A stretch of 64,000 bases of DNA. It comes from Leptolyngbya iicbica LK (lineage in GTDB: Bacteria; Cyanobacteriota; Cyanobacteriia; Phormidesmidales; Phormidesmidaceae). The stretch is from positions 1,469,529 through 1,533,528 of the forward strand of contig NZ_QVFV01000001.1 of the NCBI RefSeq assembly GCF_004212215.1, written 5' to 3'. Below, in pieces: positions 16,208 to 25,856 of this stretch. The notes beneath the pieces were generated by a model. That model was given only the letters and a program-made list of their open reading frames with translations, ran no database searches and was not told the DNA's origin. The first letter of the stretch is position 1. Every line of letters starts with the position of its first letter. Made by a program: the position numbers and the translations under genes.

Positions 16208-18067
16208 TCAGCCTCTTTGCCCAAGGATAAATTCATCAAATTTGACGACATCTGAATTGGGTTGGCGGGTATCGAAATAGTAGCTGGTGACTTTGCCGCT
16301 CCCCGTTTCCAAAATGCTGAAAGCGGTGATGTCATTACTGGCAATGTAGGGCAAAGGGCTGCCCGAGTCATCTTCTAACGGGGCCAGGGTGGGCATCACC
16401 GGGGCAAGTCCGTTGGGATCTCCTTGGGCCACATAATAATCTTGTTGATAGCCGTTAAATTCGATCGTGTCTTCGCCAGGGGGCATCTGACGCTGCTCGG
16501 TTTGCCAAAACGCACCGTAGGTATTCCCCACATTCGAGGTTTCTAAAAAGTGCATGCCCGACTCGCTGACAAAGCGATTCCACAGGTGGGAATGGCCGTA
16601 GAGCACCAGATCGACGCCTGCACTTTCTAACAAGGGCATCAGGTCGCGCATGATGTAGTCATCGCGCTTGGGGTATTCGTAGCGGACCGCACGCAGAGCG
16701 CCGTCGGGGTAGCGATCGTACAGCGGCACCGGATCAGTAAACGGGGGCACAATGTTGTCGCCTAAGCTATGGGGCGGGTGGTGCAGCATCACGATTTGGT
16801 AGCGCGCTTGCTGAAATTCGGGGCTCGCTAGCTCAGATTGGAGCCATTGATATTGCGGGCTACCGGCATGGATGGGCTCAAAAATATGTTGGCCATGTCC
16901 CCAATTGATCGGGTTGCCCAGATCCGCCAATCGCTCTTGAAACCGTCCCTGTACGCCAATTTCGACCGCTGGCCGTCGCCAAATATTGGTCACAAAGAGA
17001 GACACCAAGCGTACATCGCCAAAGGTAGTCGCGTAAAACTGGCTGGTGGGGCGATCGCGACCCGGCACTTCAGCCATTGGCAAGGTGAACAGCTCTTCGT
17101 AGGTATCCGTATTAAAGGAATGATTCACAATCCATTGCTGGCGCAGAGCCGGATCACCCTGGGCGTTGAACAACTCGGGTTGGGCATCGTAGACAGCAAC
17201 GGCCGCCGCGCGGGGTACCGGATCATTGAATTGCTTATTCAACGGGGTGAAGGGTGAAACCCGACCCATAACTTCATGGTTGCCGATCGCGGGAAATAGG
17301 GGTGCTGACTGAATCAAAGCGCCGCCACGATATTCTTGATTGCCTAACTGATAACTCGCGCGGCCTTGCAAAGCGGGAAAAAACGCGGCTCCTGTCGCAT
17401 CGTCAAACCACTCAGAGGCGCGATCGGGCACATTCACCAAATCGCCAGCCACAAATACGGCATCGACCGCACCGACAGTTTCCTCAACTTTTTGCAGGTT
17501 GGCTGCCGTCATCGGCTTAGCCTGGTGGTCAGAGGTCAGCAAAATTTTCAAGGGTGTCCCGGCGGCGGGCGCTGCCGACAGAGTAAATTCCTCGCTCGTC
17601 AAGATTTCGCCATCATCGGTCACACTCTCAACGCGATAAGGCCAACGCTGACCCGGTTGCAGCCCTGTCACCTCCGCCTCATGTCGCCAGACCAAGCGAG
17701 GAGCCGGGGCCTCCAGCGCCTCACCACTGGGGAGATTAGAGGCCTGGTCTTCTTGCAAACGAGACAGCAGGCGCGTTGTGGCTGGCACCGTCGACGCATT
17801 GTCCGCTAATCTGGCCCCCGATCGCGGGCCGTAGTATACCGTGTGGGTCTGCCCGGGAAACTCAGTAAACCAAACCACCCGCACCGATGTCGCGGTGGGC
17901 AACTGCAAAAACGGATCGGTGAGTAATCTGCCCATGGCTGGCGAGCCTGAACTGCTAGTCGTAAAGGACACTTGCGCCTCTAAGGTAATCACCAGCAAAG
18001 CCACCACCGTGAGCACAATGGCAGAAATCAGCAATGTCAGGTTTTCGCGCCGGGTCATAGTGGCCAT
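16208..18067 (-). CDS. purple-acid-phosphatase-like metallophosphoesterase, membrane-anchored or exported
   Basis: The 619 residues open with a basic start (MTRREN) and a hydrophobic helix (LTLLISAIVLTVVALLVITL, about residues 10-28) that would anchor it or act as a signal peptide. A fibronectin-type N-terminal domain as in purple acid phosphatases spans about 45-160 (TSVRVVWFTEFPGQTHTVYY). The calcineurin-like domain follows: ILLTSDHQA, FVAGDLVN, FPAIGNHEVMG, VMLHHPPHS and LVLYGHSHLWNRF supply the metal ligands D, D, N, H, H and H. In the first block, SDHQ replaces the more usual GDxG. Its substrate is probably an extracytoplasmic phosphoester. It is convergent with the MAPEG gene, 30 bp away. 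Confidence 0.85.
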   Translation of the reverse strand: MATMTRRENLTLLISAIVLTVVALLVITLEAQVSFTTSSSGSPAMGRLLTDPFLQLPTATSVRVVWFTEFPGQTHTVYYGPRSGARLADNASTVPATTRLLSRLQEDQASNLPSGEALEAPAPRLVWRHEAEVTGLQPGQRWPYRVESVTDDGEILTSEEFTLSAAPAAGTPLKILLTSDHQAKPMTAANLQKVEETVGAVDAVFVAGDLVNVPDRASEWFDDATGAAFFPALQGRASYQLGNQEYRGGALIQSAPLFPAIGNHEVMGRVSPFTPLNKQFNDPVPRAAAVAVYDAQPELFNAQGDPALRQQWIVNHSFNTDTYEELFTLPMAEVPGRDRPTSQFYATTFGDVRLVSLFVTNIWRRPAVEIGVQGRFQERLADLGNPINWGHGQHIFEPIHAGSPQYQWLQSELASPEFQQARYQIVMLHHPPHSLGDNIVPPFTDPVPLYDRYPDGALRAVRYEYPKRDDYIMRDLMPLLESAGVDLVLYGHSHLWNRFVSESGMHFLETSNVGNTYGAFWQTEQRQMPPGEDTIEFNGYQQDYYVAQGDPNGLAPVMPTLAPLEDDSGSPLPYIASNDITAFSILETGSGKVTSYYFDTRQPNSDVVKFDEFILGQRG

Positions 18068-18099
18068 CCTGAGCTAGCAACAGGGCTCTTAACTCATTC

Positions 18100-18528
18100 T
18101 CAAGCGAGAGCGGTGGAACGGACAATTTCCTGGTTGGGTGCGCCGACTTCGTACAGTTCAATGGGTAAACCGTCGGGATCAGCCAAAAAGACAAAGCGGC
18201 AACCCGTATATTCATCCGTGCGTACAGCTTCTACGGGCACCTGGGCCGCCGCCAATTTGGTGAGCCAAGGGTCGAGCTGAGATACCGCAAATGCCAAGTG
18301 ACGGAGGCCTCGCGCCTCGGGCTGAGTGGGGCGAGGCGGCGGATCAGGGAAAGAGAATAATTCCAGTTGTGAACCATCGGGCAAAGCCAAGTCTAGCTTG
18401 TGAGATCGCCGCTCGATCCGGTAATTTTCGGCGATGATTTTGAGGCCCAAAATGTGGCAGTAGAAATGGCGCGACACCTCATAGTCGGAACAGATAACGG
18501 CTACATGATGGATGCGCAGTAAGGTCAT
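18100..18528 (-). CDS. VOC family protein, GloA2/YaeR-like
   Basis: A 142-residue glyoxalase/bleomycin-resistance (VOC) fold protein. Two beta-alpha-beta repeats are visible: residues 4-60 (LRIHHVAVICSDYEVSRHFY; LDLALPDGSQLELFSFP) and 74-128 (GLRHLAFAVSQLDPWL; FVFLADPDGLPIELYEV). The metal-ligand positions His7, Glu56, His76 and Glu125 are consistent with the YaeR-type group. That group is related to glyoxalase I, but its substrate is not firmly known. It lies just 32 bp upstream of the phosphoesterase gene on the same strand, so the two may be cotranscribed. Confidence 0.85.
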   Translation of the reverse strand: MTLLRIHHVAVICSDYEVSRHFYCHILGLKIIAENYRIERRSHKLDLALPDGSQLELFSFPDPPPRPTQPEARGLRHLAFAVSQLDPWLTKLAAAQVPVEAVRTDEYTGCRFVFLADPDGLPIELYEVGAPNQEIVRSTALA

Positions 18529-18801
18529 GACGGATCATCGCCACCAATGGACTGGCTAATCAAACGATCGCCGCATGCAGCATTCAAGGTTCGAGCTGCA
18601 ACCGTGGAAGTAGAGAATAAAATGCTGCAGCCTTGATCCGAATCTTTGAGTCCCTTAGAGATCAGCATTTTATAGACTCCAAGTTGCATTTTGCCTGCTC
18701 TGGCACTGCCGAGATGGCTGTTCACACTTAAGTAAATTCCCATTCCTTAATCGGCAATAGTTCAGTTGCCCACTAGCTTAAATTGGACCATGGGTTGCTA
18801 C

Positions 18802-19452
18802 CTAAGAGGCTGAAGAGTCTTCTGGAATCGCCTCAGAGTCTTCGTCTTCGAGCCAGGTGAACTCGATCGCATCTCCCGCTTGCATCCCCAGTTCGGCGGC
18901 CCGACCCCCACGCAGCTCTAGCACGTAGTCGACAGGTTGCCGCCCCGGCCCATAGGTGGGACAGGGATCGCCCTCGCAGGGGGGAACATCGCTCGCGATC
19001 GCCACCACCTCACCTTGGTGAATGAACACCATATCTAAGGGGATCAAAACATTTTTCATCCAGAAGCTCACGGGGCGGGCCGGCTCAAAGGGAAAGAGCA
19101 TCCCGCGATCGTCCGGCAAAGATTCTCGCGCCATGAGGCCAATCGCCTGTTGTTGAGGCGTTTCTGCCACTTCGAGACCGAGCGTTTGATCCGCAATCTC
19201 GACCTCAGCGGCGACGGGCAAAATTTGTCCTTGGGCTAATAGCTGTTGGTTCAGCAGTTCTTGATCCAGCTCAGGTTGGGAGGGGGCTGGGGTTTCGGCC
19301 GTCGGCGAGTCGGCTGGGAGCGGAGCGGCCGAGGGTTCTGGCGATTCACTTTCGGAAACGGCTGCGTCACAGCCCACCAAAGCCGCCACAGATAACACTG
19401 ACCACAACACAGAATGCACTAAGCCAACACGCCACTTAGCAAAAAGCTTCAC
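18802..19452 (-). CDS. DUF192 domain lipoprotein
   Basis: The 216 residues start with a lipoprotein signal (hydrophobic LVHSVLWSVLSVAALVGC, the Cys near residue 28 following ALVG as lipobox). A low-complexity linker rich in Ser, Glu and Pro follows (about 30-65), then a DUF192 domain. Its hallmarks are QQQAIGLMARESLPDDRGML, the SFWMKNVLIPLDMVFI core, and VDYVLELRGGRAAELGMQ. DUF192 proteins are small beta proteins of unknown function, common in cyanobacteria and archaea. The product is likely attached to a membrane facing the periplasm. Confidence 0.9.
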   Translation of the reverse strand: MKLFAKWRVGLVHSVLWSVLSVAALVGCDAAVSESESPEPSAAPLPADSPTAETPAPSQPELDQELLNQQLLAQGQILPVAAEVEIADQTLGLEVAETPQQQAIGLMARESLPDDRGMLFPFEPARPVSFWMKNVLIPLDMVFIHQGEVVAIASDVPPCEGDPCPTYGPGRQPVDYVLELRGGRAAELGMQAGDAIEFTWLEDEDSEAIPEDSSAS

Positions 19453-19672
19453 TCACTCAACTCCTAACTGACGGGTCAGTTTTGTCGTAAGTTATGCCAA
19501 CGATAGTAGCGTTATAGCGCTGATGACTCGTTGGTTTCGCTGTCATAGCATACCGAAAAAATCTGCCTGTTGTGTGTAGCGCTTGACCCACCATTGCGAG
19601 CCTTGCCGCCCACCGCTTGGCAGCACTTGGGCAAACTGGTTCCCCCTGCACGGTCACAATTCGGCAGGGCGT

Positions 19673-22048
19673 TTACAACGGGGCGGGATTGCCCACCAGA
19701 ACAAAAGCAGCCCAATTGATGGGATCAGGATATTGGGCGCGGGTTTGGAGCATGGCTTGGCGAAGAGCCTGGGCTTTGTCGGCACCCTGTGACAGCTCGG
19801 TATAAAAGGCTTGCATTAAAGTAGCGGTGGGCTCATCGGGCACCGCCCAAAGCGAGACGACAGTACTTTGGGCTCCTGCTGATAGCAGCGATCGCGATAA
19901 GCCCACCACCCCATCGCCTGTCACTTCGCCCAGGCCGGTATCACAAGCGCTCAACACCACTAGTTGGGCGGACAAAGACAGATTGGCAATTTCTCGCGCG
20001 GTCAATAAACCATCATCATCGTCGTCGGGGGCGAGGGCGATCGCACCAGGAATGGGAATGCGATCGGTGGTATCGACATAGTCCAGCAGGCCATGGGTCG
20101 CGAGATGCACCACATTGGCCGTGGACATGGCCGTTGCGACCTGCGATTCGGTAGCGTCGCTGCCCAGTATCGCCTGCGTTTGCAAGAGGTCGGCAATGGC
20201 GATCGCTTCCGCTTCCGCCCCCGGTAAGGGCTGCAACTCGCCTTCTAAGCTGGGGACAGCAGGCATGGTGGGATTGCCCACGACTAGGGGGGCAGCACCA
20301 ACCATCGTCGCCTCAGCCAGCGTCAGGTCGAGCAGTTGAATTGCAGGCGTAGTGAGCAAGGTGTGCTTATCAACCAGCGCCTGCCCGGCGGCATCCGTAA
20401 GCGCAGCAAAGGGCAGATAAAACAGCGATTCGTGGGGCACCAGCACCACCAGCGCGTCGGGATCATCGGGGAGTGCGGCCTCGATCGGTGCAATCAAACG
20501 GGTGTAGAGATCATTGAGATCAGACGAAGATTGGGCGCGATCGGTCTGCACCACGCCAATGCCACGGGTGCGGCCCAAGGCCCCAATGGCCGAACGACTT
20601 TGCTGCACCTGCTCATTCAAGCTGAGGGTGATGCCCGCCAGGGAAATTTCTTCAAAGGTTACGGTGCCGTCCGGCGCGACCACCCACACAAATACCCGCC
20701 CCGCTTCACCCCGCTGCCGACCCTGCACGGTGAAGTCGTCTTCTGGGACGATCGCATATTCCACCAAGGTGGCGTCTAAGCGCTGGGCGACCTGACGCAA
20801 TTCATCAATGGTCGGCGCGGTGATGGGCGTGTCATCCGTGGCAAAGGATTCCACAAAGGCGCGAGCCCGCCCCGCTTCCGAGGTTTCCAGCGCAGCGATG
20901 TAATCGCCTTGGGCCACCTGCACCTGCATCAGCAGGTTGTAGGTATAGATTTGGGTATCAAAGACGTTGACTTTATCGGCATCGGCTAGCCCCCGACGGA
21001 GGGCAGATAGGAGCTGTACTGATTCTTGCAGGGCGATTTCAGCTGGGTCAAAATCGCCCGTGACGAGTTGGGTATGGGCCAAATTGTTCAAAGCATCGGC
21101 CAGCAGCCGGGGCGTTTCGAGGTCGCGGGCGATCGCCACGCTGGCTTGATGACTCCGCAGCGCCTGCTCAAAGTCATTCGCATCTTCAAAGGCGACGCCC
21201 AGGTTGGTCAGCACGGTGGCTTGTAGCTGGCGATTGCCCGTTTCTACCGACAGGGCCAGACTGCGCTGAAACTGAGCGATCGCGGCGGCTTGATCGCCCA
21301 ACTTTTGGTAAGTGCCACCCAGGTTATTCAAACCATACGCCGCAGACCCGAGGAAGCCCGCGTCCGTAGCCAGGGCAATGCCCCGCTCATACCAGGCGAT
21401 CGCCCTGTCGAAGTCCCCCTCTAGGCTGTAAAGACCGCCCAAGTTCATTTGGGCGGTCGCTTCAAGAGACGGGGCGTTGACGTTAGCCGCCAGAGTCATG
21501 CTCGTTGATTGGGCGGCGATCGCCGAATCATAATCCCCTAGCGCTTCGTAGGCATTGCCCAAAAGACCATAGAGCTGGGCGATCGCGGCCGATTCGGGCT
21601 GATCTTGTAATTGCGTCAGCGCCTGTTCATAGGTCTCTACCGCTTGGGCAAATTGCCCCGACGCTTGATAGGCAATGCCCAAATTGCCCAAAGCTTGGGC
21701 GACGAGATCGGGCCGCTCCAGCATTTCGGCAATCGCGGCACTCTCACTGGCATAGGCAATCGCGTCACCATGACGACTGAGGGACAGGGTGGCGGCGGCC
21801 AACGCATTCAGCGTCAGGGCCGTTTGAGTGGAATTTTCTGCGGCTCGAAACCCGCTCAAAGCCGACTCCCAGGCAGCGATCGCCGCCTCGTAATCGTTAG
21901 CCTGAAATGCCGTCAACCCGGTTTGAAAAGCCGTGGCAGGGTCGGGCTCTCGGACGCTTTGACTAATGGTGACAGCTGCCGACGGCAGCCATCCTCGCGG
22001 CTGGACGTCAGCACTCAGCAACGCCGCCGCCCACAGGGTCGATAACAT
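19673..22048 (-). CDS. TPR-CHAT domain protein (putative caspase-fold protease), exported
   Basis: The 791 residues comprise a hydrophobic N-terminal segment with possible signal cleavage (LSTLWAAALLSADVQ), about eight tetratricopeptide repeats from residue 35 to about 340 (for example FAQAVETYEQAL and FDRAIAWYERGIAL), and a C-terminal CHAT domain from about 480. The catalytic dyad of the caspase-like fold is intact: His652 in HLATHGLL and Cys702 in VLSACDTGLG, followed by GLSRSLLSAGAQSTVVSLW. CHAT proteins cleave protein substrates in the few studied systems (for example, activation by CRISPR type III-E complexes); the target here is unknown. It lies 36 bp downstream of the TPS exoprotein gene on the same strand, so the pair should be one transcription unit. 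Confidence 0.9.
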   Translation of the reverse strand: MLSTLWAAALLSADVQPRGWLPSAAVTISQSVREPDPATAFQTGLTAFQANDYEAAIAAWESALSGFRAAENSTQTALTLNALAAATLSLSRHGDAIAYASESAAIAEMLERPDLVAQALGNLGIAYQASGQFAQAVETYEQALTQLQDQPESAAIAQLYGLLGNAYEALGDYDSAIAAQSTSMTLAANVNAPSLEATAQMNLGGLYSLEGDFDRAIAWYERGIALATDAGFLGSAAYGLNNLGGTYQKLGDQAAAIAQFQRSLALSVETGNRQLQATVLTNLGVAFEDANDFEQALRSHQASVAIARDLETPRLLADALNNLAHTQLVTGDFDPAEIALQESVQLLSALRRGLADADKVNVFDTQIYTYNLLMQVQVAQGDYIAALETSEAGRARAFVESFATDDTPITAPTIDELRQVAQRLDATLVEYAIVPEDDFTVQGRQRGEAGRVFVWVVAPDGTVTFEEISLAGITLSLNEQVQQSRSAIGALGRTRGIGVVQTDRAQSSSDLNDLYTRLIAPIEAALPDDPDALVVLVPHESLFYLPFAALTDAAGQALVDKHTLLTTPAIQLLDLTLAEATMVGAAPLVVGNPTMPAVPSLEGELQPLPGAEAEAIAIADLLQTQAILGSDATESQVATAMSTANVVHLATHGLLDYVDTTDRIPIPGAIALAPDDDDDGLLTAREIANLSLSAQLVVLSACDTGLGEVTGDGVVGLSRSLLSAGAQSTVVSLWAVPDEPTATLMQAFYTELSQGADKAQALRQAMLQTRAQYPDPINWAAFVLVGNPAPL

Positions 22049-22084
22049 GAGATTCTCCCCACTTAGCGCTCAATACGCTGTGCT

Positions 22085-24595
22085 TTACTCTTCACACTCA
22101 GCGTCAGGGTCTTCCTCATTGTCGTCACAAATTTCTAAGATTGACTCTTCTGCTTCGGTCTCAATGCCGCGCAGGGTTTCTGCATCGTCGTCGTCGGAGA
22201 GGTCATCCAATCCGGTGGTGTCGGCGATTTCGTTAGTGGGTTCAAACAGTTGGCTCTCTAAAAAGGTGACGATGGTGCGATCAGGCTCGGCGAACAGCAA
22301 GCCCGCCAAGGTGCCGTTTTCGCCAGGCGGGGGCGCGACGCCGCCGTCACCCACGATCGCCGGCCCGATGAAAAAGTCGCGTGCTTCAAATCGGCGAGTG
22401 TTGAGGGTGTCAAAGGCGATCGCAATTTCGCCGCGAGTGTTGGGATCGATCTTCACCCCCCGGAAAAAATATTGCTGGTCGGCAGCGGGGGGAATGGGAT
22501 TATCCGCCGCGTCACGGGGTAGAGGAATCGCGACAAAAATACTCAGGTTGTAGGTGTCAGAAGCGATCGCGTTACCAGCGGCATCTCGCTGCGACACCGC
22601 TTCGACCCGAAAGAAATCTTCCACGCGGAAGGTGTCGGCGGCATTGACCACCAGTCCACCAGCCCCAGCCAAGATACCATCGACGATGATGTCGCCCTGC
22701 GTGGATTCCAAATAAACGCGACTGCCGTTGCCGCCGCCCAGCCCCACCGCTCCCGAAATCAGCGGTATCCCATCGGCATCAATAATCTGGCGCTGGAGCG
22801 CATTCAAATCGCCCGCTTGAATGGAGGAACCGATCACCGTCAAGTTACCGTCCGTTTCCACCGAGGGATCAATATTGGCGTTATCGTTGCCGTCGCGCCA
22901 GGTACGAATATCGCCCAGGGTCACCGCTCCCCCCGCCGTGATGAATACATCGCGTCCCGGGGCTGAAATCGTGTCGCTCGGATTCATGGCAAAAGTGCCG
23001 CCGGACTCAAAGCGAATCGGGGCGGGATCGGGCGGCACCTCACTGGGCACGAGGGATTCGGTGATCTCCACGCCATTGATGAAAATGGGCGATCGCTCGG
23101 CAAAGGTAAGTTCGTTGTCGGCCAAATCTTCGATGGTGATGCTGTTGCTGGCCCGTAAGGTAACAGCGGTATCACCACTCAGCCCTTCCAACTCCGATTC
23201 AAAAATGAGAGTGGGAATGGGATCGGTCAGGGCCAGGTTAGTCTCGCTCAGCAGCGTCGCCAGCGTATCTGTGTCATCACCGTCGGCAGTGCCATTGCGA
23301 ATGATGATGTCGGTCGGGTCGAGCAACAGTTCGCCGTCGGTGCCCAGCGGGGCGGTCGTATTCACCATGCCGTCAAAGAGCAGCGATCTCGCCCCCGACA
23401 CTTCTACAAACCCGCCGTCGCCGCCCAGGCCCCCCCCTTGGGCCGAAATCTCCCCGGCAAACGCTGTCGTGTCATCTGACCAGAGAATCACCGTGCCGCC
23501 ATCACCCTCCACGAGTGCATCCGCGGCGATCGCGCTCTCGGCATCCATCACCGTCAAGGTAGAACCTGGCAGCGTAAGTTGTCCCATCAGATCACCGCCC
23601 ACGCGCACGGTGCCGCCCCCCTGGTCGCCTGAAGCATCCACCGTGGCGCTGAGCAAACTGACGCGATCGCCCACCACCGTCACATTGCCGCCCTTGGTGC
23701 CAGAGGTGTCGAGGGTGCCCGTGGCGATCGCGGTCCCTGGCACATCGGCAACGGCGGTATTCACCAGGGCGATCGTGCCATCAGGATTTGTCGTGATGCC
23801 GGTGGCGGTGGCAATGTCGCTGCCCGTCAACAATTCCGGCAAAGCTAATGGTGAAAAGGGCAAGGATGTCGGAGCTTCAGCAGACAATGCTTCCAACTCT
23901 AGGCTCAGGGCCATGTCGGTTTGGCTAATGCGGACGAGGTTGCTGTCGGGGATGGCGGCGATCGTGATGTCGCCCCCCGGTGCAGTCAGCGTCCCAGTGG
24001 AAATCACCTGCCCCCCCACAAGGGTGATGGACTCGCCTGGCATGACAGCCAAATTTGCGGCGTTGACGATCGCGCCTTCCTCGCCCGTAAACGCAAATCC
24101 GGTCGGCGTTCCCGCCAACTGGCTGTAATCGTTGGGGCCGAGGACATTAAACAACGCCTCATCAAACAGCACCCCGCTGGCGGTAGTCGCCGCAAACGAT
24201 CCGGCCAAATCAAGCTGGGCATTGGGGCCAAACAAAATTCCGGCAGGATTGATGAGATACAGATTGGCCGCACTGCCCGCCACCTGCAAGCGCCCGTCAA
24301 TATAGGAAGCCTGACCGCCCGTAATTGCACCCAGAATCGATTGCACGTTGGGCTGGGCCAAAAACGCCGCGGTCTGGTCTGCCGTCAACCCAAACTGAGT
24401 AAACGCATGGAACAAAGTCTGCTGGTCAGCCGACAGCTGCCCCCCCGTAATGTTGAAAGTTGGCCCAGCGGCCTCAACCTGGGTCGTTCCGCTCGGATCG
24501 GGAGTAATGGGGCTTGCCTGTCCGGATAGCGCAAACCCCAACAGCGTACTACCCACCACCAAAGCAGAGACCGACGGATGCAGAACAATATTCAT
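22085..24595 (-). CDS. filamentous-haemagglutinin-type TPS exoprotein
   Basis: The 836-residue secreted protein has a signal peptide (LVVGSTLLGFALSGQAS) and then the two-partner-secretion domain at about residues 30-190. TPS motifs include FHAFTQFGL, QSILGAITGGQASYIDGRLQ and ANLYLINPAGILFGPNAQLD. The body consists of beta-helix-like repeats rich in Gly, Asp and Thr. The extreme C-terminus is very acidic and carries two cysteines ten residues apart (EICDDNEEDPDAECEE). A TpsB transporter (ShlB/FhaC type) would be needed for export and is not in this window. The ATG at 24595 is chosen over an upstream start because it places the signal peptide at the N-terminus. It is the first gene of a pair with the CHAT gene. 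Confidence 0.9.
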   Translation of the reverse strand: MNIVLHPSVSALVVGSTLLGFALSGQASPITPDPSGTTQVEAAGPTFNITGGQLSADQQTLFHAFTQFGLTADQTAAFLAQPNVQSILGAITGGQASYIDGRLQVAGSAANLYLINPAGILFGPNAQLDLAGSFAATTASGVLFDEALFNVLGPNDYSQLAGTPTGFAFTGEEGAIVNAANLAVMPGESITLVGGQVISTGTLTAPGGDITIAAIPDSNLVRISQTDMALSLELEALSAEAPTSLPFSPLALPELLTGSDIATATGITTNPDGTIALVNTAVADVPGTAIATGTLDTSGTKGGNVTVVGDRVSLLSATVDASGDQGGGTVRVGGDLMGQLTLPGSTLTVMDAESAIAADALVEGDGGTVILWSDDTTAFAGEISAQGGGLGGDGGFVEVSGARSLLFDGMVNTTAPLGTDGELLLDPTDIIIRNGTADGDDTDTLATLLSETNLALTDPIPTLIFESELEGLSGDTAVTLRASNSITIEDLADNELTFAERSPIFINGVEITESLVPSEVPPDPAPIRFESGGTFAMNPSDTISAPGRDVFITAGGAVTLGDIRTWRDGNDNANIDPSVETDGNLTVIGSSIQAGDLNALQRQIIDADGIPLISGAVGLGGGNGSRVYLESTQGDIIVDGILAGAGGLVVNAADTFRVEDFFRVEAVSQRDAAGNAIASDTYNLSIFVAIPLPRDAADNPIPPAADQQYFFRGVKIDPNTRGEIAIAFDTLNTRRFEARDFFIGPAIVGDGGVAPPPGENGTLAGLLFAEPDRTIVTFLESQLFEPTNEIADTTGLDDLSDDDDAETLRGIETEAEESILEICDDNEEDPDAECEE

Positions 24596-25031
24596 GGGGC
24601 AACGGGGGCAAGACGAAGGGTTAACAAGTCGCCACCGCCAGCGATGTGGGAGCGCGATCACCGCAGCGATCGCCGCATCCATCCCAGCACCAAATAGGCA
24701 GCATGAGCAAAGGACGTAAAAGAAAAATCAGCGTTTTCCGTACATTTTCGGAGGCTGCGTCTAGCTTACTGGATGAAATCCGCCATTTCATCTGAGCGCG
24801 ATCGCCGAAAAAGATTGATATATCAGGGTTATTGGCGATTTACCCCTGACTGCATCAATGACAAAAATTGATGTTTTTAATCCGCGTGGCCCAGTGCTGA
24901 CGCCGCCGACTCGGCCTGGTCTGCGGAAGGCCCAACACCATTGCTGGCAGCATCGCCAACCACTCCTTATTCCGTCGCCACCCGCGATCGCCGAAAACGT
25001 TACAGTATGTAACGACGACTGAGGGTGCAGC
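24596..25031. other. divergent promoter region
   Basis: These 436 bp lie between the minus-strand TPS gene and the plus-strand DNA glycosylase gene. I see no gene and no strong hairpin. The region is less GC-rich around 24720-24860 and should hold the promoters of both genes. Confidence 0.4.
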
Positions 25032-25856
25032 ATGCCTGAGGGGCCAGAGATTCGCAAAGCGGCAGACAAATTAGAGAAGGCGATCGCTCACCAGCCCACG
25101 ACCGAAGTCTTCTTTGCCTTTGAACATCTGCAACCCTACGCCGAAAAGTTGACCGGGCGTACCGTCACCCATATCGCCACCCATGGCAAAGCTCTCGTCA
25201 CCTACTTTGACAACGATCTCTGCGTTTACAGCCACAACCAGCTCTACGGCAAATGGATGGTGCGCCAGGCTTACAACTTTCCCAATACCAATCGGCAACT
25301 GCGATTTGCCATCCACACCGATCGCAAATCGGCCTTGCTCTACAGCGCATCAGATATTGAAGTCCTGACCGCCGACGAGGTGCTCCACCATCCCTTCATC
25401 CAAAAGCTCGGGCCAGATATCCTGAACCCGCAAGTAACCCGCGAACAGATCTTTGATTGGGTGCAGGAAAAGACGTTTTATCGGCGGCGATTCACCACGC
25501 TGCTGCTCGATCAAGGCTTTCTCTGTGGCGTGGGCAACTACCTGCGCAGCGAGATTCTGTTTGTCAGCGGCATTCATCCCACCCAGCGACCGACCGACTG
25601 CGATCGCGAACAGCTCGCCCGGTTCGCCGATGCCGCTCTGACCATTCCCCAGCAGTCCTATCACCACAACGGCATCACCAACGACCTCGACATCGCCCAA
25701 GATTTGAAGCAACGCGGCTGGCCCCGGCGACAATATCGCCACTGGGTGTTTGGCCGTGATGGGCAAGGCTGTTATGCCTGCGGCACCCCAATTGTGAAGG
25801 AGCGATCGGGCGGGCGGCGCTACTATTACTGTCCCACTTGCCAACCCACCGACTAA
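25032..25856 (+). CDS. nei: Fpg/Nei family DNA glycosylase (endonuclease VIII type)
   Basis: Bifunctional glycosylase/AP lyase that removes oxidised bases. After loss of Met, the catalytic N-terminal Pro and the following Glu are seen in MPEGPEIRKAADKLE. The DNA-contacting helix-two-turn-helix is GVGNYLRSEILF (about residues 169-180). The C-terminal zinc finger is CYACGTPIV...YYYCPTCQ, with all four Cys. MPEGPEIR at the start and the length of 274 fit the Nei branch better than MutM, which usually starts MPELPEVE. It lies alone, with a hairpin about 160 bp downstream. Confidence 0.92.
   Translation: MPEGPEIRKAADKLEKAIAHQPTTEVFFAFEHLQPYAEKLTGRTVTHIATHGKALVTYFDNDLCVYSHNQLYGKWMVRQAYNFPNTNRQLRFAIHTDRKSALLYSASDIEVLTADEVLHHPFIQKLGPDILNPQVTREQIFDWVQEKTFYRRRFTTLLLDQGFLCGVGNYLRSEILFVSGIHPTQRPTDCDREQLARFADAALTIPQQSYHHNGITNDLDIAQDLKQRGWPRRQYRHWVFGRDGQGCYACGTPIVKERSGGRRYYYCPTCQPTD

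Noticed and set aside
18525..18743. 72-codon minus-strand frame whose stop overlaps the start of the VOC gene (ATGA)
   Set aside because: The overlap looks like translational coupling, but composition is not protein-like, no ribosome-binding site is seen and no family is recognised.
22821..24128. 435-codon plus-strand open frame rich in Ser, Val and Pro
   Set aside because: It is entirely antisense to the TPS exoprotein; its low-complexity composition is what the reverse of a Gly/Asp/Thr-rich repeat gene gives, and no domain is visible.
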